A program made the position numbers and the translations under genes. The notes under the pieces are model-generated. The model worked only from the letters and a program-made list of their open reading frames with translations. It searched no databases and was not told the origin of the DNA. Below, one piece after another: positions 14,511 through 28,939 of a stretch of DNA of 64,000 bases. The stretch covers positions 8,618,001 through 8,682,000 of the forward strand of contig NC_039493.1 in the NCBI RefSeq assembly GCF_003590095.1. The letters run 5' to 3'. The DNA comes from Trichoplusia ni (Eukaryota > Arthropoda > Insecta > Lepidoptera > Noctuidae). Each line of letters opens with the position of its first letter. Position 1 is the stretch's first letter.

Positions 14511-15074
14511 ATCAAACGCCAATTTCGATGGAATCCAATTTTTATCAGCCAATTAATGTTCTTACAAACAACCCGTCATGCACTCATAATAATACCTACG
14601 GCTGACTAGAAAAATAAACAATTAAATGGAAGCATTTTTTAAGTTTAAAAGCAAATAACAATAGGCACAGTTTGACGCAACTGCTACTTAAGGGTTATTG
14701 CAAACAAACAATACACCGTTATACTTTGTATTTTGTTTGTAGTATACGTGTTCTATGGAGATCGTAATTTTCTCATTGATTCTTTCTATTTTTAGTGAGT
14801 CCGTATTTCAATCACCATATTTGATAGTGAAGAGGTTTTTTTCTAAATACACACAAAGAGCTTTCTAGTCACGGTTAGAGTTAAAATGTCATACACAAAA
14901 TTTGATTAAAAGACCTTTCTTTGTGCATCATGAATTTAATCCAATTTTTCCAATTATTTTCAGTGCCAATAAATTATCACATTGGTCTTCCAGAAAAAAT
15001 CTTCAGACTAATATAAATTTATGAAACGGAGATGGTCCCAATTCGATGGCTCAGCTTGTAAGACAATCGATGGC

Positions 15075-15144
15075 GGGAGGTTGCGGGGCGCCGCCGCGGA
15101 GCGCCGCCATTGGCCGCGGCCAGGCGCTCCGCCCCACGCCTCCC
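15075..15144. repeat. GC-rich nested inverted repeat
   Basis: Three nested palindromes share roughly one centre. The outer arms are GGGAGG (15075-15080) and CCTCCC (15139-15144). The inner arms are a perfect 10-base pair, GCGGAGCGCC (15096-15105) and GGCGCTCCGC (15123-15132). The loop contains a perfect 12-base palindrome, TGGCCGCGGCCA (15111-15122). A CCATTGG site overlaps the loop. It could fold as a hairpin or act as a cluster of symmetric protein sites; the role is unknown. Confidence 0.7.
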
Positions 15145-18100
15145 AACTACTAGATTAATGCTTAATGCCCGCTAAAGGGAACATTATCTCCTAAGATGTG
15201 ATGAAATATGCGAGCTGCAGCAACCGACACGCTAATGCCCGGGAATCCATTTGATCCTTGTTTAATTTTCTCGGCTAAGGAAACAAATGATGTAAGTCAG
15301 CTCGGTAGGTAATTTGATATCTTGACCAGGTATCGAACCTGGTCTAAACAATTAGGTGTTTCTAGAACTCTACATTTAGAAAAATAATGTCACTGCAGCC
15401 AACTCTACCTTTATTTACGGTACTGGTTACAAATATTATATTGAATCAATCTGAAATTATTGAAGCTTAGCTTTCATTAAATTCTGATACTGGTCTTCGT
15501 TAAGAAAGCAGTACGTCTTGAATATAGTATTTAGAAACTAATTTCTTGCTAAATAAGTAAGGATTAGCATTGTCATTCAACGTGGCAATGCTGCCAGCCT
15601 TTTGGGCACACTCCCAGCCGGCATTCCGATGAATTTTTTGATGCTTTAATTTAATAATTTTCTTTGTTTTTTAACTTGTAAATATTTAACTCTGTAAAAT
15701 TGTAAATAAAGTTCTCACTTTAAATGTTGTTAAATAAGTAAGACCAAAATTAATTTTATTAAACAACAGCAACGTACATAGAAGCTCGTAGCCTTCTTTC
15801 TAGGAAGAATCTGCTATCGAACTTTGGTAAGAACTCGAATAACAACATCTATAATTAACTTTAATATACGTTTAATTTTTCATGAATATTATAAGTATAA
15901 TTAGTATCCAATTATAGTTTAACAATGCTAGCAACCAAAACTTTAAATATATTTCGAGTAAAAGTCATTGTTGCAAATATATACCCGCAGCAAACTGGTG
16001 CGCTTATTACCAGAGTCATCATCTCAATTCCACGCGCGAAGCAGGACTGACGTTCCCCTATAATCAGGCAAAGATTCCAAACAGTTACGTCATGTAAACC
16101 TCAGCTCTAAGATTGTTTATCCACCAATTTCTCGAGATGGGACCCAATACAATTGTGTTTGTCAATGATAAATGGTCGCGCGCGGTGCTTTTCATCTCCT
16201 ACGGTCAAAGGCGCCGCCAGCGACACACGTCAGATAAATTTAAATTCTAAAACGTAAACCATAAGGTGCATTCCCGTTCGAACATAAATAATTACAACAC
16301 AGGACTAAATGATACGGTACTAATCAAGGCCGGGAATAAACGCGGATAATGCGGTTTAATATCGTTTGAAAGGATCCTTTCGGCGGGTAGTCGCATTCAG
16401 CTATAATGAGTTTATTCAGAGTTTTAATCGAATGAATCGTGGTAAGCAAATAGTGGGTCTCAAGTATCGAGCCGGGGTCGGCGCAGCGGCATACCACTAG
16501 TGCCTTTTCAATTTATATCCAAATGATAGGTCGTAGACACGAAATTAAAATAATATTCGGCCGTTTTCGGAACTCTTTAAAGTTATTTGATTGGAGATTT
16601 TGTGCGTTATTGTGTGATCTGATGATGATCTCATGCGTTTTATGGACTTTTTGAAGCAGGAATATGAAAATTATTGACATGTCACTAATGAATCAAGATT
16701 TAAAACACAATATTATCTAATTCCAGATGCTAATGAGGAGTTCTTAAATTAGATTTTACAAACTAGCTACCGACTATTTTGTCGTTAATAAACTTAAATA
16801 ACATTTCGGTAAAAGCCCGACAAAAATCGTCGAATTCATTTGGTAACAAAACTGTGGGATTAAACTTTCCGAAGAACAGAAATCCAAACATGTGATTCAC
16901 AATATTGTGTCTCTACAACAACAGACCTTTTTGAACACTATATGTGTTTTTTTAAGGTATTAAAACATGATCAACTGGTTTAGAAAAAAAAGCATATGTA
17001 CCAACAGTAACTTCTTTCTTTCAAGATCTACTATAAATCTACGTTTTTATTTGTGAAATTAAGTTTTTCAAGGAATTTTAAAAGGGTAAATATTACTTTA
17101 ATAGCTTGCACGGTCTTTAAAAATTAAAAACTTTTCTGCTTCGGAACTTTTCGCGGAAAAAACTGGATTCTTGATATCCAATTGGGACAGTCGCTATAAG
17201 CGAAAATGTGCAAGACAGACAATTGCTGTGTTTTTAAACGGCTTGAAAATTTTTCATGTTCACGTTGTGTTTCTTGGAAAGTAATCTTATGAATTATCGA
17301 TTATGTTTGGTTGCCCGCTGACCTACCTACTCACCACTTATTCGAAAAGAACTCTGAACAAAAACAGTTGTTTTCTTAACTGAAAAATAATGATTAAGTA
17401 ATTCATAATTCAATAAGTAATTTGTCACAGTGTGAGAATTTTTAAACTAATCCGAAGAAAGATATTTCTATACTGATAATTGTACAATACATTAAACAAA
17501 CCGCAATGCTAATCGCACTAAACCACATTAACTTTAAAAAAAAAAAGAAAAAAACATTTCAGAATTCGAATATTCGAAAGCACTTACGTTAATGACGATA
17601 CACATTAGGTAGTACGAAAGTTGATATACCAAGTACCGTATATCGCGACAATGTGACGGTATGACGGGAGGTGTTTGATGAAAACCGTTTGATTCGCCAC
17701 GGCCGCCGCTACGCGTGACGTCCGTGACATTGCCGCAAACAGCGCACAACGCGTTAGATAAAAGATTAACGATGGACCACCTCTGCTCAGAGATGCTCGT
17801 TTGTTTTCAATAAACTTTCACCGCGCTTCAACTTTTGATATATTTTATTACTTACACTTTGTATTCGTATTGTACCTTACGGGATCTATTTATTGTAGTT
17901 TTTTTTTTTAATAACTTATTCTGTCAGTTGGATACATCAGGATTTTCATGTCTCTTAATTCGTTTGATAAAGGTGATATTATTTTGAGGTTACACTTTGC
18001 TCTCGAAAAACTTTCAATATTATGCTACATAAGATAATTGACTCTAAATCAATCATCGATTGGTCAACTAATCATTCTTATGGACCACTTCACTGTATGT

Positions 18101-19089
18101 AGCCACTATAAGCAAAATGTAATTTCGAAGATTGTAAATTAAAATCTTCGTCGATTTACATATGTGATCTAGATGGTGTTTTCTGGTAATTTAAGTGCTA
18201 AATAAATTTTCATGTGGAAATTGGCCTTTAGCTCAGTGGCTGATATAAAACAGTTAATTGCGACTAGATTATGGATACCGTTAATAAACAAACAGAACTC
18301 CGTCGTACATAGATATCAATATCGCATAGAAGGACTCTAAAACCTACGTATGCAATGTATGGCCACCTCCAAGCTTGATACAATTTTATGCTTTTACTGC
18401 AATGTTTAACTGCCTCAACAACATTAAGTCACAACTTAGCTTTTGTTTAGAATAATATATTATAAAATTGTCAACTTTCAAAAGAATTCATTTAAAATTT
18501 GATGACAGTGTATAAAAACAAAGCAGACAATGAGAAATGAGGGGAATAACGGACACGACGTGACCACGAAAACTGATAAAATTATTGTTGATATGTAAAT
18601 GTGGAGTTGGAGTAAAGTTTATAGTGGCGGTGTGACAATGGCGGGCGGGGCGGCCGCGCGGCGAGCGGCGCGCGCGCAGCACAATGCGGGTGCCGCTCCT
18701 TGCGGCTTTACTGCCGCCAATTACGGTTTATCGCCATTTTTACATCGCGCACCACTTATTTAGTAAACATTGTCTCTGCCCATTGTGCAGATATGTCACT
18801 AGCACGTATTGTTAAACCAAACGAACATATTGTTTCGCTTTTATATGTTTTGTTCCATACAATATTTACTCAACCACAACGACTCTCTCGCTTCGTCTAC
18901 TTTACTCTTATATTTTTTCTGTAATTATTCGAGAACAAACGTTCCGACAAGAATCAACATGATAAGTTTTTCTAAATTACAGTTGTCAGTAAAGTGCCGT
19001 ACCTAAACTGTCTTTTTAAATCGAAGATAATATAAAACCGAGTTAACCCCTGTAATTAGCGCTCATCCCGCGCCGCCTCGCCGCCAAAT

Positions 19090-19260
19090 GGTCTGCTAGC
19101 AATCAATTAAAACAATATTTGAAATAGTGCTCCCAAAAAAATTAAAAGGAAGTTCTCAGGCTATAAACATGGGGTATTATGTGAGTCGAGTCGCTGCGTC
19201 TCTTTCTTTCTCGTAGCGCTGTCCCGCTTGCGTTGCGCCGGCGCGTCTACGCGTACCATA
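19090..19260 (+). promoter_or_regulatory. Non-coding element A2, paired with element at 45.2 kb
   Basis: Three collinear blocks are shared with 45190-45390 on the same strand. The first is TCAATTAAAACAATATTT at 19103-19120 (17 of 18 bases match). The second is ATAAACAT at 19163-19170. The third is a GC-rich block at 19223-19251 starting CCCGCTTGCGTTGCGCCGG (25 of 29 match). ATAAACA fits the forkhead consensus RYMAAYA. No transposon ends are seen. I infer a duplicated regulatory module; a dispersed GC-rich promoter motif is the alternative. Confidence 0.55.
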
Positions 19261-22200
19261 TTACCAAAGAGGATGCGCGTCTCGATGAGTTATGAGCCAG
19301 CCGCGTTACCGCCAAAGCCTTGTTTGAGAGAACCAAAGTAATTAACTTCGACTTAGTTAACATTATGACTTCGAAATTATCTCCAAGTTCTCCAAATTTA
19401 AAATGCTTCGTAGCGCGTAGCGGCTTGCTACAGCGTAGCCATTGCAAACATTAAGAATCGCGAGAGAGTGTTATTGAATTGGCATGGGTTTATTTTATCT
19501 GTTGAATCGTTTGTATGTACTGAACCGGTTAATGTTCAATACTCATTATGAGAAGTTGATATGGACAGATAATTCATGTATGATATGTGGTGTGGTCCAA
19601 ATATATTTTTGACGTAACTCGTAGAACCTTTTTTTTTAAAGTTTTCATAAAAATACACAATCAGAGCTAGTTCATATATGTCCTTTAACAGTTCGCGTAA
19701 CAAAGTACTTTAAATATTCGGTAAAATAAGAAATTCAAAAATTTACTAACATCACACATAGACCTTTAAATCCCGTAAAATTTCAGTTAAAAAACAACCA
19801 GAACAACATCGATATTCTTAATTTTACAAAATAAATGCTATTTTTAAACCCTTATCATAAGTTTTATTAAGTCATATCATAAGTTTGACCGCCGTTTTTG
19901 TCTGTCTGTGACATAGGCACAGATTCAGAACAAGTCTTCGTGGATCCTACAAATACTTCGGAAATCGAACATGCGACACCTCGCCCATAATGCTCTTTCC
20001 GTGGTGACCTTTATCACTCGTCTATCCGCATTGACAAAATCTCTCAAATTTAATATCTTACTTAATGTAGTGCATGAGTATTTTATCATAAAGATTTTTA
20101 TCACTCTCTTTATCAAAACCACCTACTTTTAGTCTCTGTATGTTTCCCAATGTTGTCTGGTAGAGAATAACTTCAGCACATTGTTCATGCATAAGAAATG
20201 TAAAAAAAAAACAATTAAAATAATAAACAAGAGTTATAAACCATCATTCGCTATTCGCTTATCACACACAACTTCACCTAAGAGCCAGTGTAGCCTCTAA
20301 TCGAGTTTGTCGGCCGATGTTATCTCTAAACATCGCGTTAATAGTACCGACGCCTCCAACAACGTCAGCCACGCTTACTCATGATTAGAACCCGATAAAT
20401 ATGTATTTACAATTCTAAAATATGTAACACGTTATATGAGAGTAACGTCGGCTTAAAACGTGTGAAATATTGGTTAATTACAGACCATTTTACGAATGAT
20501 TAAAGAGTTGATGTTAAGACTGACAATGTTTTGTAAGTTTATTGTTTTAAGCACTGAATGTTGCAATTCGGGTTATTTTTTTACTTAATCACAATATTGG
20601 ATAAAAATATAAAGAGCAAGCGCGTAGGTAATATCTGCTTCAAAAACGTTTAAAAAAACTTAGTAATCGATAATTAATTACAAATGTCTGGATGTATATT
20701 TACACATTTTTCTTTCTCAAATTTCAATTTAATTCAAATATGTACGTATGTATGAAAAACTTAGTATTACTTGAATAGGTTCAATCTGGACTACGATCGA
20801 CATTTGTTTTTAATATCTGACAGCTGACTACAACCCTAGCGCAGACTACTCTACAAAACAATAAAATACAACATGAAAACAGAGTATTTAATTATTATTA
20901 AAACACCACCTATTATAATTTATTATTGCTTCTAAATTGGGTTAAAGTGTCAGAATTATATCAAATCACCTTCTAGCCGGAAGCAATGTTTTACTGTTAC
21001 AGCACAAAAGAATCCATTTGTTTGGAATAATAGCTATTGTTCTAAAACGCTCCAAATATAATCACGACATGTTGATTTATAGTGGTATCTATACGGCAAT
21101 AAAGTGGTGTTTGATTTCAAAACTTACAAGCGTTTAAAGTAAACTAATGTTCGTTTTTGTAAAGTGCGCGGTAAGATCAGTTAAACCAATTTTCGAGGGA
21201 TTTTAAGCTGAAATATTGCGTTTTAGTCAGTAGATTACATTAATATACCAAAATATAAAAAAGGAATCTATTGATATAGAAATTAAATATGAAATTGTGT
21301 TTTCATAAAACATGCACACATTCATTCATATAAAATGTTAACACCACTAATATAAGGAAACGAGTAACGTTGAAACCGTGATGTTAAGACTGCCCCACGC
21401 GAGGGAGCAGTAGAGGCACGCTATTATTCTATAAGTACAATCGCTATTGTACAACTCACTTCGCCTAATATTTTCTCTCCCCGAAACGTATTTTTCTTGA
21501 AATATTTAAATTTCGATTGTTCCCATTCTTTTAGCGTCCCTGTTATTGTTGGGGTGAAAAGGAAAATGGATAGATGATGTTGCTGCTTATTATTCATTGT
21601 TCAATCGCGGCGCGGAGGGCGCGACGGCTGAGAGCTTTTCTTGGCTCCGTGATTTAGCTCATTTTTTAAGTAACAAAACAAGTAACCGACCCTGTTCAAA
21701 GTAATGTGCTTTGTAAAAATGAGTGGCAAAAGTGACATTGGTTTATTCAAAACCCGCAGCTACCAAAACACGTTCGTAATTCAATCATCTCGATCAATCT
21801 CCCACTAACCCTAAAGGTTCTCGATATATTTAACTCATTGTTTAACTCCTTCCATACAAAAGCATTGGTATTCAATCATATCAAAGGCTTTAATGAAGCT
21901 CGCCATATTTTAATCCAAACATTCAATTCAAATCCGATGAATCGATCGGCCACGCTCATAATCAAAAGTCTGTGATGCAACAAAAAACTAATTGACAACA
22001 ATCAACACTGTAGCAACAAAAAACAATATTTTCTATCATTGTCATTAATAATAGTTAGAAAAAAGTCATTCACACCTTGGTGCGCGCTAACATGACAAAT
22101 GCGGGTGTCGGCGGCGTGCACAAAGCGGCGAGGTGCGCTCGCGCCGCGGGGCGCCGCGCCGACTCTAAATATTAATTATCTACAACACTACGAACACCTT

Positions 22201-24794
22201 TTAGGAGATTATCGCACTTTTGTGTAGCGTAATGTAACAATCTTTAGATCGAGATATCGCTCGCCAAACGCCCTTGTGGTGTCCGCGTGTCCGCCGTATC
22301 CGGCTCATGTCCCATAGCACACATTGTTTACACAATTAAACATACACTAAAATTAAATAATAATATATCTATGTACCTGACAGAAGCTTATTATTAATAC
22401 AACTATTCGTGTCGTTCGTGTCCGTATTCTTGTTATTTTTTTATTATTTGCAACGGCCGTTAAAACTTTAATTTCCAACATTATACATTGTGTGGGGATA
22501 GAATAAGAAATTAATTTTGCGGTGAGTTTGAAGTTGCGTGGCCTCGAGCGACAGCACCATGTGGCGCTGGTCAGTAACGCGGACTGTGTGGAGGTTACTA
22601 CAACAATATCAAATAATAATGGTAATCGCCCTCAGGCCCGATTGGACCGATTGTCAGCCCATTGTGTCCGCCCGTTGACTAATCAACGACATGATTGCTT
22701 CCATTATGCGACTATTAATATCCTGACCACACAATACGCACAGCCCTGCATAGCTGAATCAAATAAAAATATTATTCTAAAGTTATTCCTACAATTTGAC
22801 CGACCAAGAGCTACTGAAAACGCAAACTTACAGCCAATGATTTATTTGAAACGCAATAAATTACAAACCTATATAAATCATAATGATCTCAAAATATTTT
22901 AATGCAAAAATGACCTTGCTTCAAATCGTAAATATGTTTTCAAAGGGGTTTCATTATACCCATACCAATACAAATGGGCTATAAAACGCGTCGCCTGTTG
23001 GTATAAAATCTGTAAAATCTTAAAAATACACAGCTGAACGGAGAGTAAATTATCTTCAATACTGTACGTAGAATGGGTCATGAAATTGGATTAAATCTCG
23101 ACTCGTCTTCACAAGACTTTAATCACGCGCATTGCGAACAAAGCGCACACAAATCTAACAAGACAAACATACAAACGTAATCCATATTTAGGAACACGTT
23201 ATCCAAGTGAGCAGCTCAGTGAGTCGTGCGCGTGAGATTTACAATCTCAATAGCATCGGGGAGAGATCAATGCCACCGACTCTACCACAATCGGTGCCGA
23301 CGACGTAAGCCCTGACAACTAGTCAAATAACCTTCAACAACAAATATTGTAATAACCGAGCTCACGAGGCAGCGTATGAAATGATCCGCCGACACACCAA
23401 GTCAAAATGTGTCCAAGCATCGGGGCCTTTAAGGATCAATCTCGTGCTACACCAAACGCTAACCAGAATAAAGTTTCTTTAAATCCCAGCCAAGTGATAT
23501 ACATTTAGTCCCCACAAGCAATTCTCGGTTTTCATTAAAGATAATAAGAAATAAATTTGTTTGTGAACTCTAAAAACGTAAAATTTTATAGCTGCATTAA
23601 AGTTAAGTGGGAAATCCGAAAAGGAGTGTTAAAACTCAGGCGAGCAGATGGCGGCGCGGCGTTGATACAAACTCAATTATTTACACTCAATAAAAAGGAC
23701 GTTATACGAGTATTAGAAAATAACCTGCTAAACAGTCAGATGAGTGCCTGAGACTGTTGCCTGTTTACGAGATAAGAAATTACTAAGATCTACCGATCAA
23801 AGCTTTCGTATTGCTCACTATAAGAAAATAATGAAATGCTTGAAATAAAACCGCCTGCAGCCTTTTAAATTGGCTTTAAACAGTAAACATGATAGTATAA
23901 CTACACCAAACAGGTGTTCTACAGAGTACACACGTAGAGAAAACTTGCACTTTAAAACATTGTGGTCTTAATTCTGGAATATTTACAACATATTAGAATA
24001 TACGTATGTAAAGAATTTATCTCAGAAGACATTAAACAACGCGTGTTATTCGACGAGGAACACGCACCATTCTTAATTCGCCGTGCTTAATCATATAGAG
24101 CTTTTATGACATCCTTGATTCGGTCACGGCAAATCTAACAAATGTTAGTAAAAAGCCCAGGTAGACGCAAATATTTGTGAACAATTTGTAGAATTCACAC
24201 TTAATAACAAGAGGTGTTTAATTTTTTTCGCTGAGGCTCGGCGGCGGTCTACAAAGGATCATCATTAGAGTGGTGGAGGTGCCATGATTGACTCTATGGG
24301 GTATTGCAACAGGTGACAGTGGTTGCCGACGTGATATTCCGTTTTTTCTCACGTTTTAAAGTTTAAAAGCTTTTTGCCAGTGTTTTAATGCTTTTTATGA
24401 CAAACTTGGGAAAAATTCTAGATACATTGATTGCCATGAGTAGTTTACAAAAGATAGACGTTGACTTCGACTCGACTTATTTATACAGTTTTCAGACTTG
24501 CGAAATGAGAAGAGTCGTTGAGATAAAGCTACAACAATAGGCCTTTAGTTTGCAATGGTCTAGACGTGATCAAACAATGATTAATTCCTGAAAGAATATG
24601 GGAACAAGATAATTTTATACCCCGAAAGATAAATTATTTTCCAAAACTACTATAATATATCAAGAAGTAAAAGAAAAACATTTTACTATAAATTTTCTTT
24701 CGAAAGTCACACTTTCAGTTTTCTTTGTTCTAAAATTATCAAAAGGGCTTCTAGAATGGTGGTACTTCAATCAAATTTGAATTTATATTGAAAA

Positions 24795-24822
24795 CTAGCT
24801 GTTGCCCCCGCCTCAAAATCAA
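24795..24822 (-). mobile_element. Helitron 3'-end remnant
   Basis: ACTAGCTGTTGCCC with a following CCGC is the reverse complement of the terminal signature seen at 53380-53399 (GCGGGCAAAAGCTAGT). The body of this copy is not recognisable. Confidence 0.45.
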
Positions 24823-24965
24823 AATACCAAATTAACCACTGTGCGCAAGTTTGCGACATATTGTGCTTTTTGATAGTGTATGTTAGTACCTATGTTTTTG
24901 TAACTAATTAACAAGTAGGTGCGTATTATATAGATGTTTGTGTTGGCTGCCAAGTCCAACATCGC

Positions 24966-25171
24966 CTCGGCGCCACGGATAGCTGGGTGGTTTACGTCAC
25001 CAGATCAAACCCATCGAGCGCGACGTGTCGTGGGTTCGAACCCGGCGTAGGACAGGCATTTGTGTGATCCAAAAATGCTTGTTCTGCATCTGGATGTCTT
25101 TGTGCATTTGACTTGAAAGTTTCTGAAAGTTCCACGATACAAGGATTTAATTCCATTCTGCGGGAGTCGTT
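24966..25171 (+). repeat. tRNA-derived SINE, best preserved plus-strand copy
   Basis: The head has an A-box-like TAGCTGGGTGG and a textbook B box GGGTTCGAACCC, the RNA polymerase III internal promoter of a tRNA-derived SINE. The body follows with GTAGGACAGGCATTTGTGTG, GGATGTCTTTGTGC, ACAAGGATTTAATT and TGCGGGAGTCG, all shared in order with the minus-strand copy at 35551-35720. Lack of a foldable acceptor stem rules out a functional tRNA. The next stretch (25225-25300) carries another decayed repeat motif (GTGAAGGCAAACATCTTGAG). Confidence 0.8.
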
Positions 25172-25639
25172 TCATAAAAGAAGAATATTCGAATTTATCT
25201 ATTTTATAAAGCAATCATCACTTAATAAAAACTGTGAAGGCAAACATCTTGAGAAAAACACTGGTAACTCTGACACCTGGTATTACATCAATCATACAAA
25301 ACCGAAAATGTATGAAGTATCAACAAGCAACAATAAACTGAAAAAATCTAATCGTTTTAGATTACCTTCCTCAGTCATGATTCATATTGTAATAACTAAA
25401 TTCGTTCACAAAGCATACAATACTTATAAGTACACGTTACGGAAGAAATAGAATTGATTGCTCCGTTTTTTTGCCAATTCCTTTGTTTGTTCGCACGTCA
25501 CTCAAAACTGCTGAACGAATTTAAATGGTTATTCGTAGTTCAAGTAATGGCCGTCCGTGATTGTTTTTCCCTGAGCCTGGGAACGAAATCACCAGCATTT
25601 TGTCTCGGTAAGATTGTACTGCCTATAAATGGTATTTAG

Positions 25640-27115
25640 AGTGAGTCATACAATGCGTACTGGTTCATTCTAGATTACCTACGTTTAATTGAATTTGAAG
25701 TCCTACAGAATGCGCCAATGCAAGTGTATAGAATTTCTCGTCTCGTTTTAACAACAAAACTGTCAAAGACAGAAAAAAAATATTGAGCCAAACTTGATGA
25801 AATTTGATGGAAGTAAATGAGAGCTATTTCACGATACATGAAAAAATAGTAAACAAATTGGTTAAGCAAGTCTGAATTGACTGCACGGATAGCCCAGTCC
25901 AATAGATCTCTATAAACCCTCTGTACAGGAAGTTCGTGCGTAGTTCAAGCATTTGTATTATTCACGAATATTTGTCCTGATGTTAAAGCCTTTGTGCTTG
26001 TGAAATTTATAAGTGCGGAAGCATCTTTAAAAAATGCATAGCCATACCTTACCTTGACGCAAAATCAAACCTAGTATAGAATCACAGGAGCACACACAGC
26101 ATGTAAAGGAGAAGGTATTTAGCAAAATACTGATGTAAAACTTGACTGAAAGGTTGATAATTTTTAATATGCGTACTTTAAAATTATCGTCGTATTAACG
26201 GTCGCAGTATTGATCTACGAACATGCCCAAAATTGTATAAAGTTCGAGTTACAAAGAGCATGAAGATAGAGACTATAAGAAATAGAGAAAAAAACTACAA
26301 ATATCTCGAATACCAGTTGCGAAATTTCTCTTAAGTTTTAAAGCTTATGAATTTCAATCCCCAAACAGAATATGCGTCAATTACTTTTCTTAGTAACAAG
26401 GGAATAACCCCAAATCTTCTTCTGCAAAAGAGATATGGCAAAAAGGGGTGACTTAAAAAAAATGACAATACAACGTTTCATAATTATTTTATTGTCAGTA
26501 GTCGTTTTTAAATAAGTATTTAATTTTTCAATTTGTTGTACTTTGTCGCGCATTATGTGTGTAAATTCGCGTCAACCGTGACTAACTGAGTACAATGGAT
26601 TTGTGATTGTATCAGACCCCTGAACACAGTTTTTTGGCGTTACAGTAAAAACTTTTTAATGTATGATTTATAACCGACCTACATGGTTGGTCCTATGAGA
26701 AAATAAAAAATAAAATTCTTTTATTTCAAAATTGGTTCATTAAATATTGCCATGTTGCTATCAAGAGCGTAGTAGTTTTTTCTAATTGTGTAAATTAATA
26801 GATATAAAACAATTTGTTACACATAAAATAAAAACATTAATTGTGGTTTTCGAATGCCTTTTGGAAACTTATGCTAATTTTATAGCGCAACAGATTTCGT
26901 GAATTATTTTTGTAACCAAACATATTTTAATGTGGTAAACGCTGTCACCATCGGCACGAACTGTTATTAATGAATCTAATTACAAAACAATGTATTTTAT
27001 TGTTTTGCGTAGTGTAGCGAATATTACGTAATAAAACAATAAAATGAACTTTTTCGCAAAGAGATAAAGGAGGTTCTGGATATATGACAATAAGATTCAT
27101 TCGCTAAAAGGCGCA
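25640..27115. other. Non-coding AT-rich region
   Basis: No gene seen. A SINE head fragment (GACTGCACGGATAGCC) occurs at 25879-25895, identical over that stretch to the reverse complement of the SINE at 35702-35717. Confidence 0.5.
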
Positions 27116-27117
27116 TA

Positions 27118-27405
27118 ATAACATAATATATATATATATATATATATCGTTTCTTCTTATATAAAATTCCCGTGTCACGATGTTAGTTACCGTACTCCTC
27201 CGAAACGGCTTAACCGATTTTTACCAAATTTTATATGCGTATTCAGTAGGTCTCAGAATCGACTAACATCTATTTTTCATACCCCTAAGTGTTATGTGTG
27301 TGCGATTTTTTTTGTTTTTATTTTTTTATAATGTGGCATTAAAAAATACATACAACTAGAAATAGTTTACTAGGAAAAACAACGTTTGCTGGGTCAACCA
27401 GTTGT
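27118..27405 (+). mobile_element. Non-autonomous Helitron-like element, decayed
   Basis: It starts at an (AT)n run (27123-27147). It continues with CCGTGTCACGATGTTAGTTA, CTCCTCCGAAACGGCTTAAC and the TCAGTAGGTCTCAGAATCG block that I know from a very abundant lepidopteran non-autonomous family. It ends in TTGCTGGGTCAACCAGTTGT, where intact copies read GCTAGT. The terminal CTAG is therefore mutated here. It has no coding capacity. Confidence 0.6.
27123..27147. repeat. (AT)n microsatellite
   Basis: An uninterrupted AT dinucleotide run at the head of the Helitron-like element. Confidence 0.9.
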
Positions 27406-28399
27406 TATTTATAGATTTTCCACGGTTAGACAAAAGCTCCTTTCAGTAGTCGGAAGGTTTGAACTTTGATCACTACACTAGCTCTGCCTAGAATTTTGGC
27501 AATTCCAAGTTAGAATATTTTCTCTAAGTAGCTTTGCTCTCGATGTTTACCATCAACCTTAATTTGTAGCAAAAAGTCAATTTGGTCATATTTTTTGATT
27601 TGCAAAAGAAATGATTTAATTTAGATTTAAAGCCGTTAATTCTTTTGTACGTCTTTGTAGCGAGACATACTACAAACATTGAAATCAATTACGCGAAGAA
27701 ACATCCACAGATTAAAATCGGCATCCTTACTTACTTCAAAGAGGCCACTTCAGACTTTATTACAGTACGTTTAATGCCGGATCCCTTCAGCTTACACACG
27801 ACAAATTCGGAATACAAAGCACCCAAAACCTCTGTGGTCCAGTAACTTATGTGTAACTTTAATACCTCTAAATTATATAGGAGACGTATAAGTGTCGCTT
27901 CTGTCTTGTTGCGCGACCGATTGAATTTAATGGAGCTATTTGCGAAGACGCCGACAATTTGGCGAGACGTGGTTAGCCTACACATCGCTGCAACCATGTA
28001 AGTCCCTATTACATCTATCGGCGGTAACATGAAAGGCGGTGCCTTACTTACAAATGACGTGATTCCGAAGACCAGATTGCATTATAAAAATTGAATATAA
28101 GTGCTCGAGTAAGCCTAGGTTGTGATGACCATTTTATGGTACGTCCAATCGCGCTTATAGTAGCTTGACAACTCACGGTTGCTGATTTTGCACTTCTTCT
28201 TTGGATAGGTAGGTAATGTTGATCAACAGTTCTTGTTCTTGTGGATACATTACACTTAATAAATCAAATATATAAAATAACCATACTGTTAATATTCACT
28301 GTGACTTATGTATTCACATCGCAGAATCACCTTCTCGGTGTGATTAGCATGTGAATACGACCTCTACATAAATAGACTTTTGAAGATAGAATACAACTA

Positions 28400-28934
28400 T
28401 AGTCCGATTTTTAATTCGAGGCAGACAAAAAAGGGTGACCCGCTACAATAGTGATGTTTGGAAATCTTACTACGACGATGACATTTAGTCATGCTTTATT
28501 TTATTATGTATCAAAAAATTACTATTTCTATTATTTGAGCTTTTATAATTGTAAGTTGATATTAAATTTGTTTTTCATCCAACCACTGCATAATGTCAGA
28601 ATTCATCCAGTTTGGAGTTGGATGCGCTCGACTTTTCTTGCATGGTAAGGTGCTTCATCTTATACCAGCACCGCATTTGGCTTTAATTTTATAAATTTAA
28701 ATTAATATTATTATTTTTTACATTTAAAAACAGTCACCGTGCATGTCTTTTGATTAATTGTCGTAAATATATATTTTTTTATACAGAGCTAATTTGATAT
28801 CTGAATAAAAAAATGTAAGCTCGACTAACTTTTGATTGTAATAAGTCGATTCTAACACATCACTATTTATTTGGAATTAAAAACCTGCCACACTGGAAAT
28901 GTAATTTTACTGCCTCGAATTAAAAATCGGACTA
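28400..28934. mobile_element. MITE with perfect 25-bp terminal inverted repeats
   Basis: The left end at 28400-28424 (starting TAGTCCGATTTTTAA and ending GAGGCAG) is the exact reverse complement of 28910-28934. Each end is flanked by TA (28398-28399 and 28935-28936), which fits a TA target-site duplication of the Tc1/mariner type. A second perfect inverted pair, AATAGTGATGT (28447-28457) and ACATCACTATT (28857-28867), lies inside. The 535-bp body has no transposase frame, so it needs a partner element for movement. Perfect ends suggest a recent insertion. Confidence 0.88.
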
Positions 28935-28939
28935 TACCT

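Larger units (their letters stand above)
14520..24790. other. Non-coding region with GC-rich islands
   Basis: No supported gene in 10 kb. GC-rich islands lie at 15060-15145 (nested palindrome, separate entry), 16180-16500, 18615-18720, 19050-19260 (element A2, separate entry), 22090-22170 and 22520-22760. The open frames here (65-126 codons) begin at non-ATG codons or lack protein-like composition. A short inverted motif ACCAGG-TATCGAA-CCTGGT at about 15328 resembles a lone B box. The remainder is AT-rich. Confidence 0.5.
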